Shown one piece after another: positions 1-8,820 of a stretch of DNA of 41,856 bases (position 1 is its first letter; each line of letters opens with the position of its first letter). Location: positions 1 to 41,856 of the forward strand of contig DURT01000010.1 of assembly GCA_012843025.1 (NCBI GenBank), given 5' to 3'. A model generated the notes under the pieces. It worked only from the letters and a program-made list of their open reading frames with translations, was not told where the DNA came from and made no database searches. Source of the stretch: Tissierellia bacterium (GTDB taxonomy: Bacteria; Bacillota; Clostridia; Tissierellales; Sedimentibacteraceae). Position numbers and translations under genes: made by a program.

Positions 1-144
1 GCTGGATTTTAAAATATTTTCAAAATCAACAGTCTTACTCTTATATCCAGGCGTAGAATAATTTGCAATATTCTCCATTGTTATTTGCTGTCTCAGCCAA
101 AGTCCGTCCAAAGTTTTATTTAATAAATCTAAGTTTACACTCAC
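1..144 (-). CDS. flgB: Flagellar basal-body rod protein FlgB, N-terminal 48 residues (cut by window edge)
   Basis: Translating the minus strand from a GTG at 144 gives 48 residues beginning VSVNLDLLNK, with the rod-protein signature NIAN..TPGYK at residues 27-36 followed by VDFE. This is the FlgB N-terminus, the helix that starts the proximal rod of the basal body. A GGGGG ribosome binding site lies about seven bases upstream of the GTG. The rest of the gene lies beyond base 1. In clostridia flgB opens the large early flagellar operon (flgB-flgC-fliE-fliF and so on), so this is probably the 5' end of that operon. It sits behind a cyclic-di-GMP riboswitch and a terminator, which suggests that the whole operon is controlled by premature termination. 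Confidence 0.9.
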   Translation of the reverse strand, partial: MSVNLDLLNKTLDGLWLRQQITMENIANYSTPGYKSKTVDFENILKSS

Positions 145-185
145 TTTTTATACCCCCATATTTAGTGATTATTCAATATATGCCT

Positions 186-237
186 ATAAAAGAAAAGGAA
201 TATATAACTGCCATGCTGACTATTACTTATATATTCC
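186..237 (-). terminator. Intrinsic terminator in the flgB leader (riboswitch expression platform)
   Basis: A perfect 11-bp stem (197-207 with 227-237, GGAATATATAA/TTATATATTCC) is followed on the minus strand by TTTTCTTTTA. It lies between the riboswitch aptamer and the flgB start, so it is the likely expression platform. The base of its 5' arm (CTGGA, minus strand of 235-239) can alternatively pair with TCCAG at the aptamer's 3' edge (minus strand of 262-266), which would be a plausible antiterminator. Confidence 0.85.
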
Positions 238-252
238 AGACACAAAAAATAC

Positions 253-351
253 TAAGTATAGCTGGATGGCAACTGGCTGCCTTGGATTAGATCTTTAGGC
301 CCTATAGCTTTGTGTCACTACCTTTCGATAGTTTTACCCTTTACATACTTA
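253..351 (-). promoter_or_regulatory. Cyclic-di-GMP-I (GEMM) riboswitch aptamer
   Basis: On the minus strand the element shows the GEMM-I landmarks in order: GGGTAAAAC, a stem capped by the GNRA-type loop in ACTATCGAAAGGTAGT, GACACAAAGC, AGGGCCTAAAG (tetraloop-receptor side) and GGCAGCCAGTTGCC. The closing P1 helix is a perfect 7-bp pair, TAAGTAT (345-351) with ATACTTA (253-259). The family binds cyclic di-GMP, the second messenger that switches cells from swimming to attachment. Placed before flgB with a terminator downstream, it most simply acts as an OFF switch, as described for the C. difficile flgB leader. The direction of switching is inferred. Confidence 0.93.
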
Positions 352-394
352 TTGCTATAAATTATTAAATTGTAACATTTTCTTAATTAAAAGC

Positions 395-423
395 ATTATA
401 AAGGAAATTTCGACAAAATGCAA
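395..423 (-). promoter_or_regulatory. Sigma-A type promoter for the flgB leader
   Basis: A perfect -10 TATAAT (395-400) lies 17 bases from a -35-like TTGCAT (418-423, 3 of 6 matches). A start near 388 gives a leader of about 245 bases containing the riboswitch and terminator. No sigma-28-like motif is seen here, consistent with an early flagellar operon. Confidence 0.65.
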
Positions 424-430
424 GCATCTT

Positions 431-477
431 TTACATTATTTGTAATGCATACACCCTAAGCATATAGTGTAACTATA
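431..477. other. Two short palindromes upstream of the flgB promoter
   Basis: TTACA-N5-TGTAA (431-445) and TATAGT-GTA-ACTATA (463-477) lie just upstream of the -35 element in the otherwise empty 145-660 interval. They look like operator half-site pairs but match no regulator I can name. A further 8-bp hairpin, TTTTCCAT/ATGGAAAA, lies at 502-520. Confidence 0.35.
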
Positions 478-532
478 CATTTTGCATTTTATAAATATAC
501 GTTTTCCATTTGATGGAAAAGCGGTTTTTTCA

Positions 533-574
533 ATAAAAAACAGCATGGATAAATGAATATATATCCATACTGTT
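533..574 (-). terminator. Terminator of the flgM-csrA operon
   Basis: On the minus strand the 13-bp stem AACAGTATGGATA/TATCCATGCTGTT (539-551 with 562-574, one G-U pair) is followed by TTTTTTATTG. It lies about 90 bases past the csrA stop codon and separates the late operon from the flgB leader. Confidence 0.85.
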
Positions 575-662
575 AATGAATAGTAATTTTTGCACCACAA
601 AAAACCTATAATTATTAATTTTCATACTAAAATATTAAACAAATTTAAAATATTTTATTCTA

Positions 663-893
663 TTATTCCCTTTTAATTTGCTTCTTTACATCTTTTAAGC
701 TTATCTTTTTCGTTTTTTCGGAGGCTTTAATATTAAATTCGCAGGTTTCTGCCAATTCTTTTCTGGTAATTTTTATGTGGGCTGGAGCGTTAATAGCTAC
801 TTGAACTTTATCATGTTGTATATCGGTAATAATTATTTCTATATCTTCTCCAATAAGTATGGACTCGGATACTTTTCTTTTTATTACTAACAT
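663..893 (-). CDS. csrA: Carbon storage regulator CsrA
   Basis: A 76-residue CsrA/RsmA-family translational regulator. The homodimer binds GGA-containing loops over ribosome binding sites; in Bacillus it represses flagellin mRNA. The N-terminus MLVIKRKVSESI and the RNA-binding arginine Arg44 in HIKITRKEL are intact, and the length is typical (about 60-75 aa) with a basic C-terminal tail. A strong GGAGGGGAAGGA precedes the ATG. The start overlaps the fliW stop by seven bases, so the two are translationally coupled. This fits the known partner switch in which FliW sequesters CsrA until flagellin is exported. No flagellin gene lies in this window. Confidence 0.96.
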   Translation of the reverse strand: MLVIKRKVSESILIGEDIEIIITDIQHDKVQVAINAPAHIKITRKELAETCEFNIKASEKTKKISLKDVKKQIKRE

Positions 894-1339
894 TCCTTCC
901 CCTCCTCAGTGGCTATAATACCGTATCTGAGCGGGTAGGAGTTTTGCAGTATAACCTGCTTTGCCTTCCTGTTTTTCGGATTTATAGCAATGGGGCTTTT
1001 CAGATTAACCACGGAATCTTTAATATTCTCTGCAATTATTGCTATTACCAAATACTTCAATTCCGTTTCCTCATGAACATCAAGGTCAAGTAAATCCTCC
1101 TCTAAAAGAATTGGATTGTAGGTATTAAAAATAGCATAAGGATCCACCAATACAAAAGATAGGTCACTATTATCTAAGGATTGAAGAAACATTACAGTAT
1201 CTTCTGGTTCATCCTTCAGTATTACATACCTTTTATAGTTTTCAAACCCGTATAAACCGCAGGTGAAATGTATTATATCCTCTTCTTTGATTGCTATTTC
1301 TCCAAAGTCTTTTGTTTTTAAAATAATTTCTTTACACAA
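887..1339 (-). CDS. fliW: Flagellar assembly factor FliW
   Basis: A 150-residue FliW. It binds either newly made flagellin or CsrA and so couples flagellin translation to secretion. Conserved features include the start KTKDFGEIAIKEEDIIHF, GLYGFENYKRYV, the LVDPY segment and LKSPIAINPKNRKAKQVIL near the C-terminus. The length is close to the Bacillus protein. It starts with TTG behind an AAGGAG, overlaps the preceding yviE-like gene by eight bases and overlaps csrA by seven. The fliW-csrA order within a flgM-flgK-flgL operon matches the Bacillus and Clostridium arrangement. Confidence 0.96.
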   Translation of the reverse strand: MCKEIILKTKDFGEIAIKEEDIIHFTCGLYGFENYKRYVILKDEPEDTVMFLQSLDNSDLSFVLVDPYAIFNTYNPILLEEDLLDLDVHEETELKYLVIAIIAENIKDSVVNLKSPIAINPKNRKAKQVILQNSYPLRYGIIATEEGKEC

Positions 1340-1937
1340 GGGTATCTATCTCCTTATAATTTGGGTCAGCACTGGGAGGAACAAATATGGGAGTTCCTTT
1401 ATATGTTATTTCTATTTTAGGGTATTCCTTTATTATCATCTCTATACTCCATGGAATATAGTTCATTTTAGGTTTTTCAATATTCCAATCATAATTAAGC
1501 TTATCTTTCTCAAAGTTTATGGAAGTATCCCCTATATCCCAGGAAATATCCGGACCAACCTTAGGTACAAACGACAGGTTAAAGTTCAGGTTGCTGAAGA
1601 TCCTTCTCATAGCTATTTCTGGCAAGGGATTTTCCGTAAAGTTTTTGAGCATATAATTACCTTCTTTTGCATAGTTTGCCGTTGCTTCATATGCGGCCTT
1701 AATACCCTTTTTAGAATAATCTTCCACAGAACGCATGGCACTTTTAATACCGGCAGAATATCTTGCTTCTACAGTGTCAATATTTAATCTGGTAGGTTTT
1801 TTAGCAATTTTTAACCCTCCCCTGTCTCTTATAAGTTTAAAAGAGGGGTTGGTTTGGTCTATTTCATATTTTGCCCTATTTATTTTGAGTTCATATGATA
1901 TGGGAGTTGTTTTAATTTCTAAAAGTGGTTCCACCAT
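1332..1937 (-). CDS. DUF6470 (YviE-like) flagellar-operon protein
   Basis: A 201-residue soluble protein without signal peptide or membrane segment. The N-terminus MVEPLLEIKTTPISYELKI and the C-terminal PKIEITYKGTPIFVPPSADP are hallmarks of the YviE/DUF6470 family, which sits between flgL and fliW in many Firmicutes. The molecular role is not established; constant linkage to hook-filament junction genes points to filament assembly. It starts at ATG with AAGGGGTGA upstream, 13 bases after flgL, and overlaps fliW by eight bases, so it is part of the operon. Confidence 0.85.
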   Translation of the reverse strand: MVEPLLEIKTTPISYELKINRAKYEIDQTNPSFKLIRDRGGLKIAKKPTRLNIDTVEARYSAGIKSAMRSVEDYSKKGIKAAYEATANYAKEGNYMLKNFTENPLPEIAMRRIFSNLNFNLSFVPKVGPDISWDIGDTSINFEKDKLNYDWNIEKPKMNYIPWSIEMIIKEYPKIEITYKGTPIFVPPSADPNYKEIDTLV

Positions 1938-1950
1938 ATGTCACCCCTTG

Positions 1951-2937
1951 TTACTTTATAAAATCTATAAAACTGTTTTGGAGAATCTTATTACCCATTG
2001 CCAAGGCTGCATTATAGGAGTATTCCTGCATCTTGAAATCTATTATTGCCTCCGCTGGGTCTACATGTTCAACATCTAATATTTTCTTGTTCAAATTAAA
2101 TTGATTGTCTTCATTTCTGGTTTTCAAATAATTCAAGTAATTAACTTTTGAACCTAAGTCTGTAACTCGAACTAACACCTGCTTTTTCTGTTCTTCAAAT
2201 TTTTCTAAGTAAGGTGATATGTTGTCCATAGAAAAATCTTCTCTTAAAAGTTGTTCTTTTATATCTCCTATTAACGTATAAAGATTATTTGCAATGCCGT
2301 CTTTTTCTCCATATCCCATAAATTTTAAACCAGACATGGATATATCAAATACTGTATCTGAGTTTAAATCTTCACCATTAAAGGTTATACCTAAACCTAA
2401 GTCAATATTTATTACTTCATCTTCTAATTCTTTTAGCACTGCCTCATTTGCCGGCAGGTTCACATTGTATCCTTTGAAATACAACTCTCCGTCTTTTACG
2501 GTAAATGGCAATTCATCCTTGCTGGTTCCACCGAAAATATATCTATCTTCGAATTTAGCATTTAAAGATGTTAGTATGGATGCCTGGAGATTTTCCAATT
2601 CCTTGGCTATAATCTCTCTGTCTTCAGGTCCCTTGGTTCCCGTGATTCCTTTTAAGTAGGAAGTATATACTGTTTCTAAATTATTGCTTATTTCCATTAA
2701 AGAAGATTCGGCAGCCGTTAAAAATGATTCTACATCTCGAATATTTCCGTCATATATTTCTGTAGATCTATACTCTCTTCTAAGCTTGTATGCCTTTATA
2801 GCGGATACCGGATCATCTGAGCCTTTGAAAAACTTCCTGCCGGTATATACCTTTTCATTCAAATAATTCATTTCTTTTGCCGATTTATTTAAGTTTCTTA
2901 TATATCGGTTTGTCATCATACCGGTTGTTATTCTCAT
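1951..2937 (-). CDS. flgL: Flagellar hook-associated protein 3 FlgL
   Basis: A 328-residue FlgL, the second hook-filament junction protein that adapts the hook to the flagellin filament. The N-terminal D0/D1 helix MRITTGMMTNRYIRNLNKS, the GRKFFKGSDDPVSAIKAYKLR segment and the C-terminal helix ending in AALAMGNKILQNSFIDFI are characteristic. The central part is the variable surface domain. It lies two bases after the flgK stop codon, so translation is probably coupled. Confidence 0.96.
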   Translation of the reverse strand: MRITTGMMTNRYIRNLNKSAKEMNYLNEKVYTGRKFFKGSDDPVSAIKAYKLRREYRSTEIYDGNIRDVESFLTAAESSLMEISNNLETVYTSYLKGITGTKGPEDREIIAKELENLQASILTSLNAKFEDRYIFGGTSKDELPFTVKDGELYFKGYNVNLPANEAVLKELEDEVINIDLGLGITFNGEDLNSDTVFDISMSGLKFMGYGEKDGIANNLYTLIGDIKEQLLREDFSMDNISPYLEKFEEQKKQVLVRVTDLGSKVNYLNYLKTRNEDNQFNLNKKILDVEHVDPAEAIIDFKMQEYSYNAALAMGNKILQNSFIDFIK

Positions 2938-2939
2938 AA

Positions 2940-4559
2940 TTACACTCCCATTCTATTAATTAGTGTATCTAACATTTCATCTAATGTAATCATCAATCTT
3001 GCTGCCGCATTGTAAGATTTGCTATACTGTAATAAATTTACTCCTTCTTCGTTTAAATCAACACTAGACATACTGTTCCTTGCATAATCAATATGAAACT
3101 GTGTTTCTGAATATGTTTCAAAAGATGTTTCAGTACTGCTAACCTGAAGATTTAACTTGGTAGTGGTAAAGGATAAAAACTCCTGAAAGGTTCCTTTAAA
3201 TAATGGTGTACCATCTTCTGTTGCGTAATCCTCTGGTTTTTGGAAACTATTTATCATTCTTAATATATTGTCTGTTGCTCCTGAATTATCACCTTTTGGT
3301 GGTAACTTAGTGTTTGTTATATAGGAATCAGTTGCATTTGCCCAAGCATCTGATACTTTTATATTTCCCGCTGTTATTGGCTTAGTATTATCCTTTGGTT
3401 CAAACAAGTCTTTATCTTCGTAAATATAATTATCATCAGCATCTTTAATGGGATTTCCATCTGCATCTAATTTCAAACTTTTGTTTAAATCATTCATTAT
3501 GGTTGCAAATTTATTAGCTAAGGTATCTAGCATGTTCTGATAATACAGAATACCGGTAGACTTATCAAAATCATCGCCAGTTGATGGGGCAAATTCACCT
3601 TTTCCATTTAAAAACTTCAAAAATCCGTGTACTTTGCCGCCATTTATGTTTATATTTTCAAATACAGCTTTATCGTCACTATCTTTTATTAATTCACCTG
3701 TCGTATCTCTCTTAGTGATTCCTATATTAATTCTGTCGCCATCTTCAATGACTTTTAATTGATTGAAATTATTTTTGTCTACAATTGTTACATCGCTACC
3801 ATCCTGGTACTTGCTACCTTTTAATTTAATAACCAACTCGTCAATGGACTTTCCTCCTCCGATATCTAGAGGCACTATTTCAACTTCTATGTCTAAATAG
3901 CTTGATAGTTCGTCAATGAGCATATTTCTTTGGTCATTTAATTCCAAAGCCGGGTTACCGCTTATATTGCTCTCTCGTATTTGCCTGTTTAATTTGGCAA
4001 TATTTTCTGCTATGTCATTAATTTCCATGACCCCAATTTCTAAATAGGTCAGTTGCTGTTCTTTTATAGTTTCTATTTCCTTGGAGTAGTTATTAAACAT
4101 TTGAGCAAGTATTTGGGCAGATGTTCTTACAACACCTTCCAAGACAGGGTCTGAGGGACTTGATGTAAGGGAATGGAGCTGTTTTAATAAATCTGAAAAT
4201 TGAGCGTCTAAACCATCTTTTGTTATTTCATCAAATATCATTTCTAAATCTCTCAAGGCTTCCAATTGAACATACTCACTTCCGGATTTAGCTGCTTCCA
4301 TTCTATATCTTAAATCCAAAAAAGGATCCCTGATCTGGCTTACTCCTTTAGCTTCCACTCCTTGTCCTATTATTATCCCTGATGTTCCAAACTTCATGTT
4401 GATTGCATTAAGGGATACGGAATTTATGTCAAGACGCTGTCGAGTATAACCTGAAGTATTAACATTTGATATATTTTGGCCTACTACGTCTAAGGCATAT
4501 TGATTTACTTTCAATGCTCCTGTTGCTGTTTTGTATCCTATAAAAGTTGGTCTTAACAT
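2940..4559 (-). CDS. flgK: Flagellar hook-associated protein 1 FlgK
   Basis: A 539-residue FlgK, the first hook-filament junction protein. The N-terminal rod-type motif (ALDVVGQNISNVNTSGYTRQ, residues 22-41) and the C-terminal helix (SVDLNEEGVNLLQYSKSYNAAAR) are the conserved D0/D1 parts that pack together. The middle holds a variable Asp/Lys-rich domain. An AAAGGAGAAGCT precedes the ATG. It follows the flgN-like gene by 10 bases and its probable chaperone is encoded there. Confidence 0.97.
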   Translation of the reverse strand: MLRPTFIGYKTATGALKVNQYALDVVGQNISNVNTSGYTRQRLDINSVSLNAINMKFGTSGIIIGQGVEAKGVSQIRDPFLDLRYRMEAAKSGSEYVQLEALRDLEMIFDEITKDGLDAQFSDLLKQLHSLTSSPSDPVLEGVVRTSAQILAQMFNNYSKEIETIKEQQLTYLEIGVMEINDIAENIAKLNRQIRESNISGNPALELNDQRNMLIDELSSYLDIEVEIVPLDIGGGKSIDELVIKLKGSKYQDGSDVTIVDKNNFNQLKVIEDGDRINIGITKRDTTGELIKDSDDKAVFENININGGKVHGFLKFLNGKGEFAPSTGDDFDKSTGILYYQNMLDTLANKFATIMNDLNKSLKLDADGNPIKDADDNYIYEDKDLFEPKDNTKPITAGNIKVSDAWANATDSYITNTKLPPKGDNSGATDNILRMINSFQKPEDYATEDGTPLFKGTFQEFLSFTTTKLNLQVSSTETSFETYSETQFHIDYARNSMSSVDLNEEGVNLLQYSKSYNAAARLMITLDEMLDTLINRMGV

Positions 4560-4569
4560 AGCTTCTCCT

Positions 4570-5025
4570 TTATATTTTACGGGAAATTAACAAGCTCTTA
4601 GGGGGATTATCATTACTTTTCCCGCTGGTATATGTGTTTTCTTTTTCCCCTAAATCCTTCATTGCTTTATCTATTCTACGAAGTTGCACTTCTATTACTG
4701 TCTTGTTTAAACTGTTAATTTTCTTTAATTCAGCTAAAATATCATTTAATTCATCCTGCAGTTTCTTAAATTCATCCTGTTTCTCTTCCATAGTATCAAT
4801 TATTTCACTTAGGGACCTATTTCCCAAATTCATGGAATTAAACAGCTTTTCCCTTTTCTGTTCCAAACCTCTCATCTTCATATAAAAGACCTGTTCTTCT
4901 GATACTATGCGGTCTAATGTTTCTATGTCATTTTTAATAGCTGCTTCGTGTTTATCGTATTCTAAATCTAAGCAGGACTTGTATAATTGAATCATTTCTC
5001 TCAATATATCTCGCAATTCATTCAT
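4570..5025 (-). CDS. flgN: FlgN-family flagellar export chaperone
   Basis: A 151-residue, almost wholly helical and strongly coiled-coil protein with typical FlgN composition and length. FlgN chaperones FlgK and FlgL to the flagellar export gate in the cytoplasm. The family is recognised mainly by helical pattern and by its position between flgM and flgK, both of which hold here. It ends in a polar tail after residue 130. An AGAGGTTAAGT precedes the ATG. Confidence 0.85.
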   Translation of the reverse strand: MNELRDILREMIQLYKSCLDLEYDKHEAAIKNDIETLDRIVSEEQVFYMKMRGLEQKREKLFNSMNLGNRSLSEIIDTMEEKQDEFKKLQDELNDILAELKKINSLNKTVIEVQLRRIDKAMKDLGEKENTYTSGKSNDNPPKSLLISRKI

Positions 5026-5034
5026 ACTTAACCT

Positions 5035-5313
5035 CTATTTCAACATTTTTTTGACTATTTCTTCCGCATCGATTCTGTAGGTATTATTTTTTATGCTGTC
5101 TTTTATTTTGTTAATTTTTTCGGCACTAGTATCTTCACTGATCTTTGATACAATGTTTTTCTTAATAGAGTTTAAGCTGAAATTATCATTCTTTCCATTC
5201 CTGCTCTTTATTTCTACAACATCGTACTTCTTTGATATATTTACTTCTTCGTTCTTAACTGCCTTAAGATTGCTTTTATAACTCATGTAATTATTGATAT
5301 TTTGGATTTTCAT
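5035..5313 (-). CDS. flgM: Anti-sigma-28 factor FlgM
   Basis: A 92-residue FlgM, which holds sigma-28 (SigD/FliA) inactive until the hook is complete. The family-defining C-terminal helix pair is clear in KINKIKDSIKNNTYRIDAEE followed by IVKKMLK, the region that contacts sigma-28. The frame is open seven codons further to 5334, but GAGGTACTGTA sits correctly before the ATG at 5313 and the extension would run into the promoter. It heads the late flagellar operon, and its own sigma-28-like promoter would give the usual feedback loop. Confidence 0.93.
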   Translation of the reverse strand: MKIQNINNYMSYKSNLKAVKNEEVNISKKYDVVEIKSRNGKNDNFSLNSIKKNIVSKISEDTSAEKINKIKDSIKNNTYRIDAEEIVKKMLK

Positions 5314-5346
5314 TACAGTACCTCTACTATTCATACTTCATTATAT

Positions 5347-5373
5347 TTTTCGTCCGAAACAGAAAAAAGTTTA
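5347..5373 (-). promoter_or_regulatory. Sigma-28 (SigD) type promoter for flgM operon
   Basis: On the minus strand TAAA (5370-5373), a 15-base spacer and GACGAAAA (5347-5354) match the consensus TAAA-N15-GCCGATAA at 4/4 and 6/8 positions. The expected start is about 25 bases before the flgM ATG. Confidence 0.75.
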
Positions 5374-5378
5374 TAAGT

Positions 5379-5849
5379 TCATGCAATATTCATTATTTTT
5401 TCTTCATCTATCACTAACAATACTTGGTCGTTTTTCTGACCCTTTGCCACCCCGATTACGTAACCATCCTTATGTACCTTTTTTATTTCATCGGTTCTCT
5501 CATATTCGTTAATATTTTCTACGGATAAAACTTGATCCACCAAAAGCCCCAAAAGTAAATTATCTTTTTCTAATATTACTGCCATTTCCTTGCTTTCCTT
5601 TGAATCTTTAACCACTTCTCCGTTTTCTTTAAGGTCCAGTAATAGTTTTAAATTAATAAGGGGAACTACGTTTCCTCTTAAATGTATTAGTCCTTCAATG
5701 TAATGGGGAACATTAGGAACGAAAGTAATTTCCTCTGGTTTAATTACTATTGATGTTATCATTCTGCTGTTAAGGGTATATAGTTTTTCATTAAGTCTAA
5801 ATATCAGCCAAGGTATTTCATCTACTACATTTACTATATTATCATTCAT
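5379..5849 (-). CDS. cheW: CheW-like chemotaxis adaptor (first paralogue)
   Basis: A CheW-domain protein of about 156 residues. CheW links chemoreceptors to the CheA kinase on the inner face of the membrane. The paired SH3-like subdomains are visible, with VPNVPHYIEGLIHLRGNVVP (residues about 40-60), LINLKLLL and the C-terminal LLGLLVDQVL segment. The frame opens at 5855, but the GAGGAG is too close to that ATG, so 5849 is preferred. The start overlaps the stop of the upstream cheW paralogue by eight bases, indicating translational coupling. The sequence is diverged from the upstream copy, so the two probably serve different receptor arrays or are functionally split. Confidence 0.88.
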   Translation of the reverse strand: MNDNIVNVVDEIPWLIFRLNEKLYTLNSRMITSIVIKPEEITFVPNVPHYIEGLIHLRGNVVPLINLKLLLDLKENGEVVKDSKESKEMAVILEKDNLLLGLLVDQVLSVENINEYERTDEIKKVHKDGYVIGVAKGQKNDQVLLVIDEEKIMNIA

Positions 5850-6414
5850 TTTCATGCTCCTCTTCTTGCTCTTCTTCTTGACCTTCTACTTGTTCTTCCT
5901 CATCATAACCTCCGGTTATGAAATCTATTTCTTTTTCATTAAGAATTTTATTAAGGTCAATTAGAATAATTATTTTATCATTTAATCTGGCAATTCCATT
6001 AATATAGCTATTACCACCATCAGAACCCACTTGGGGAGGATCAGTAATATTTTCATGGGGTATATCCGTTACTTCGTTAACGGAGTCTACTATAAATCCC
6101 ATGTAAGTACCATCGATGTGGGTAATAATTATACATTGTCTTTCGCTTACTATTTCCTCTTTTTTCAACCGAATTCTTACATCGATTAAGGGAATTATGG
6201 TATCTCTGAAACTTATTACACCTTTTACATACTTTGGAAACTCCGGTACTTCCGTAACTTCTTGCATACCAGATATCTGTACTACCTGGGAAATAGATAT
6301 TCCAAACAATTGATCATCCACAAAAAAGGTTAAATATTTATCACTTTGAATGTCTGCATCATCAATAAAATCATATTCATCATATTCTTCATAAAAGTTA
6401 TTTAATTTTTCCAC
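5842..6414 (-). CDS. cheW: CheW chemotaxis adaptor with acidic C-terminal tail (second paralogue)
   Basis: A 190-residue CheW. Residues about 25-165 carry the CheW fold (YLTFFVDDQLFGISISQV, VPEFPKYVKGVISFRDTIIPLIDV, GFIVDSVNEV, INGIARLNDKIIILIDL). It is extended by an N-terminal acidic stretch (EEYDEYDFIDDAD) and a C-terminal Glu-rich tail, which are unusual for CheW. It starts at GTG behind AGGTGG. A sigma-28-like promoter directly upstream makes the two-gene cheW unit part of the late motility regulon. Confidence 0.93.
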   Translation of the reverse strand: MEKLNNFYEEYDEYDFIDDADIQSDKYLTFFVDDQLFGISISQVVQISGMQEVTEVPEFPKYVKGVISFRDTIIPLIDVRIRLKKEEIVSERQCIIITHIDGTYMGFIVDSVNEVTDIPHENITDPPQVGSDGGNSYINGIARLNDKIIILIDLNKILNEKEIDFITGGYDEEEQVEGQEEEQEEEHENE

Positions 6415-6444
6415 AAAGCCACCTCGTACACTTTTCTTAATATA

Positions 6445-6471
6445 TTATCGTCATTTTTTAGTAAAATGTTA
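6445..6471 (-). promoter_or_regulatory. Sigma-28 (SigD) type promoter for the cheW pair
   Basis: On the minus strand TAAC (6468-6471), a 15-base spacer and GACGATAA (6445-6452) match TAAA-N15-GCCGATAA at 3/4 and 7/8 positions. The GTG of cheW is about 30 bases downstream of the -10 element. Confidence 0.75.
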
Positions 6472-6495
6472 GAAGAATAATCAAAAAACTTTAAT

Positions 6496-6529
6496 GAAAA
6501 AAGAAGCTTCTCAATAATGAAAAGCTTCT
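6496..6529 (-). terminator. groESL operon terminator
   Basis: On the minus strand AGAAGCTT/AAGCTTCT (6502-6509 with 6522-6529) is followed by TTTTTTC. It ends the groES-groEL transcript about 40 bases after the groEL stop codon. Confidence 0.85.
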
Positions 6530-6569
6530 GTAGTGATATTATAATAAAGAGGCAGCAATATCTAGGATA

Positions 6570-8574
<2,005 letters not shown>

Positions 8575-8586
8575 CATCTACAGTTA

Positions 8587-8615
8587 ATATTACTAATTTG
8601 TCATTATGTTTTCAA
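8587..8615 (-). promoter_or_regulatory. Sigma-A promoter of groESL
   Basis: TTGAAA (8610-8615), a 17-base spacer and TAATAT (8587-8592) on the minus strand lie immediately upstream of CIRCE, the usual spacing for HrcA-repressed promoters. Confidence 0.75.
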
Positions 8616-8820
8616 GTTTTATTTTTCTTGATTTGAAGTTAAATTTCCTATAATTTTCATTATATGGTAGCCATATCTTTATTTTGCTTTGAATTGCTTT
8701 GCTTTTCTTTTCCATTGTTTCCAAAACAGGAAAATGTATCTTTTTATTAAAATTTTAGATGTATTTTATGCAATAGTGTTGTATAATTAAGTAATAGTAT
8801 AACACATAGGAGGTAATAAA

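Noticed and set aside
63-290. Plus-strand open frame of 75 codons at the left edge
   Set aside because: It runs antisense through the flgB start, the terminator and the riboswitch, and its product has no recognisable features.
502-520. Plus-strand terminator (TTTTCCAT/ATGGAAAA)
   Set aside because: AT-rich, no plus-strand gene upstream, and the following T-run is separated by GCGG.
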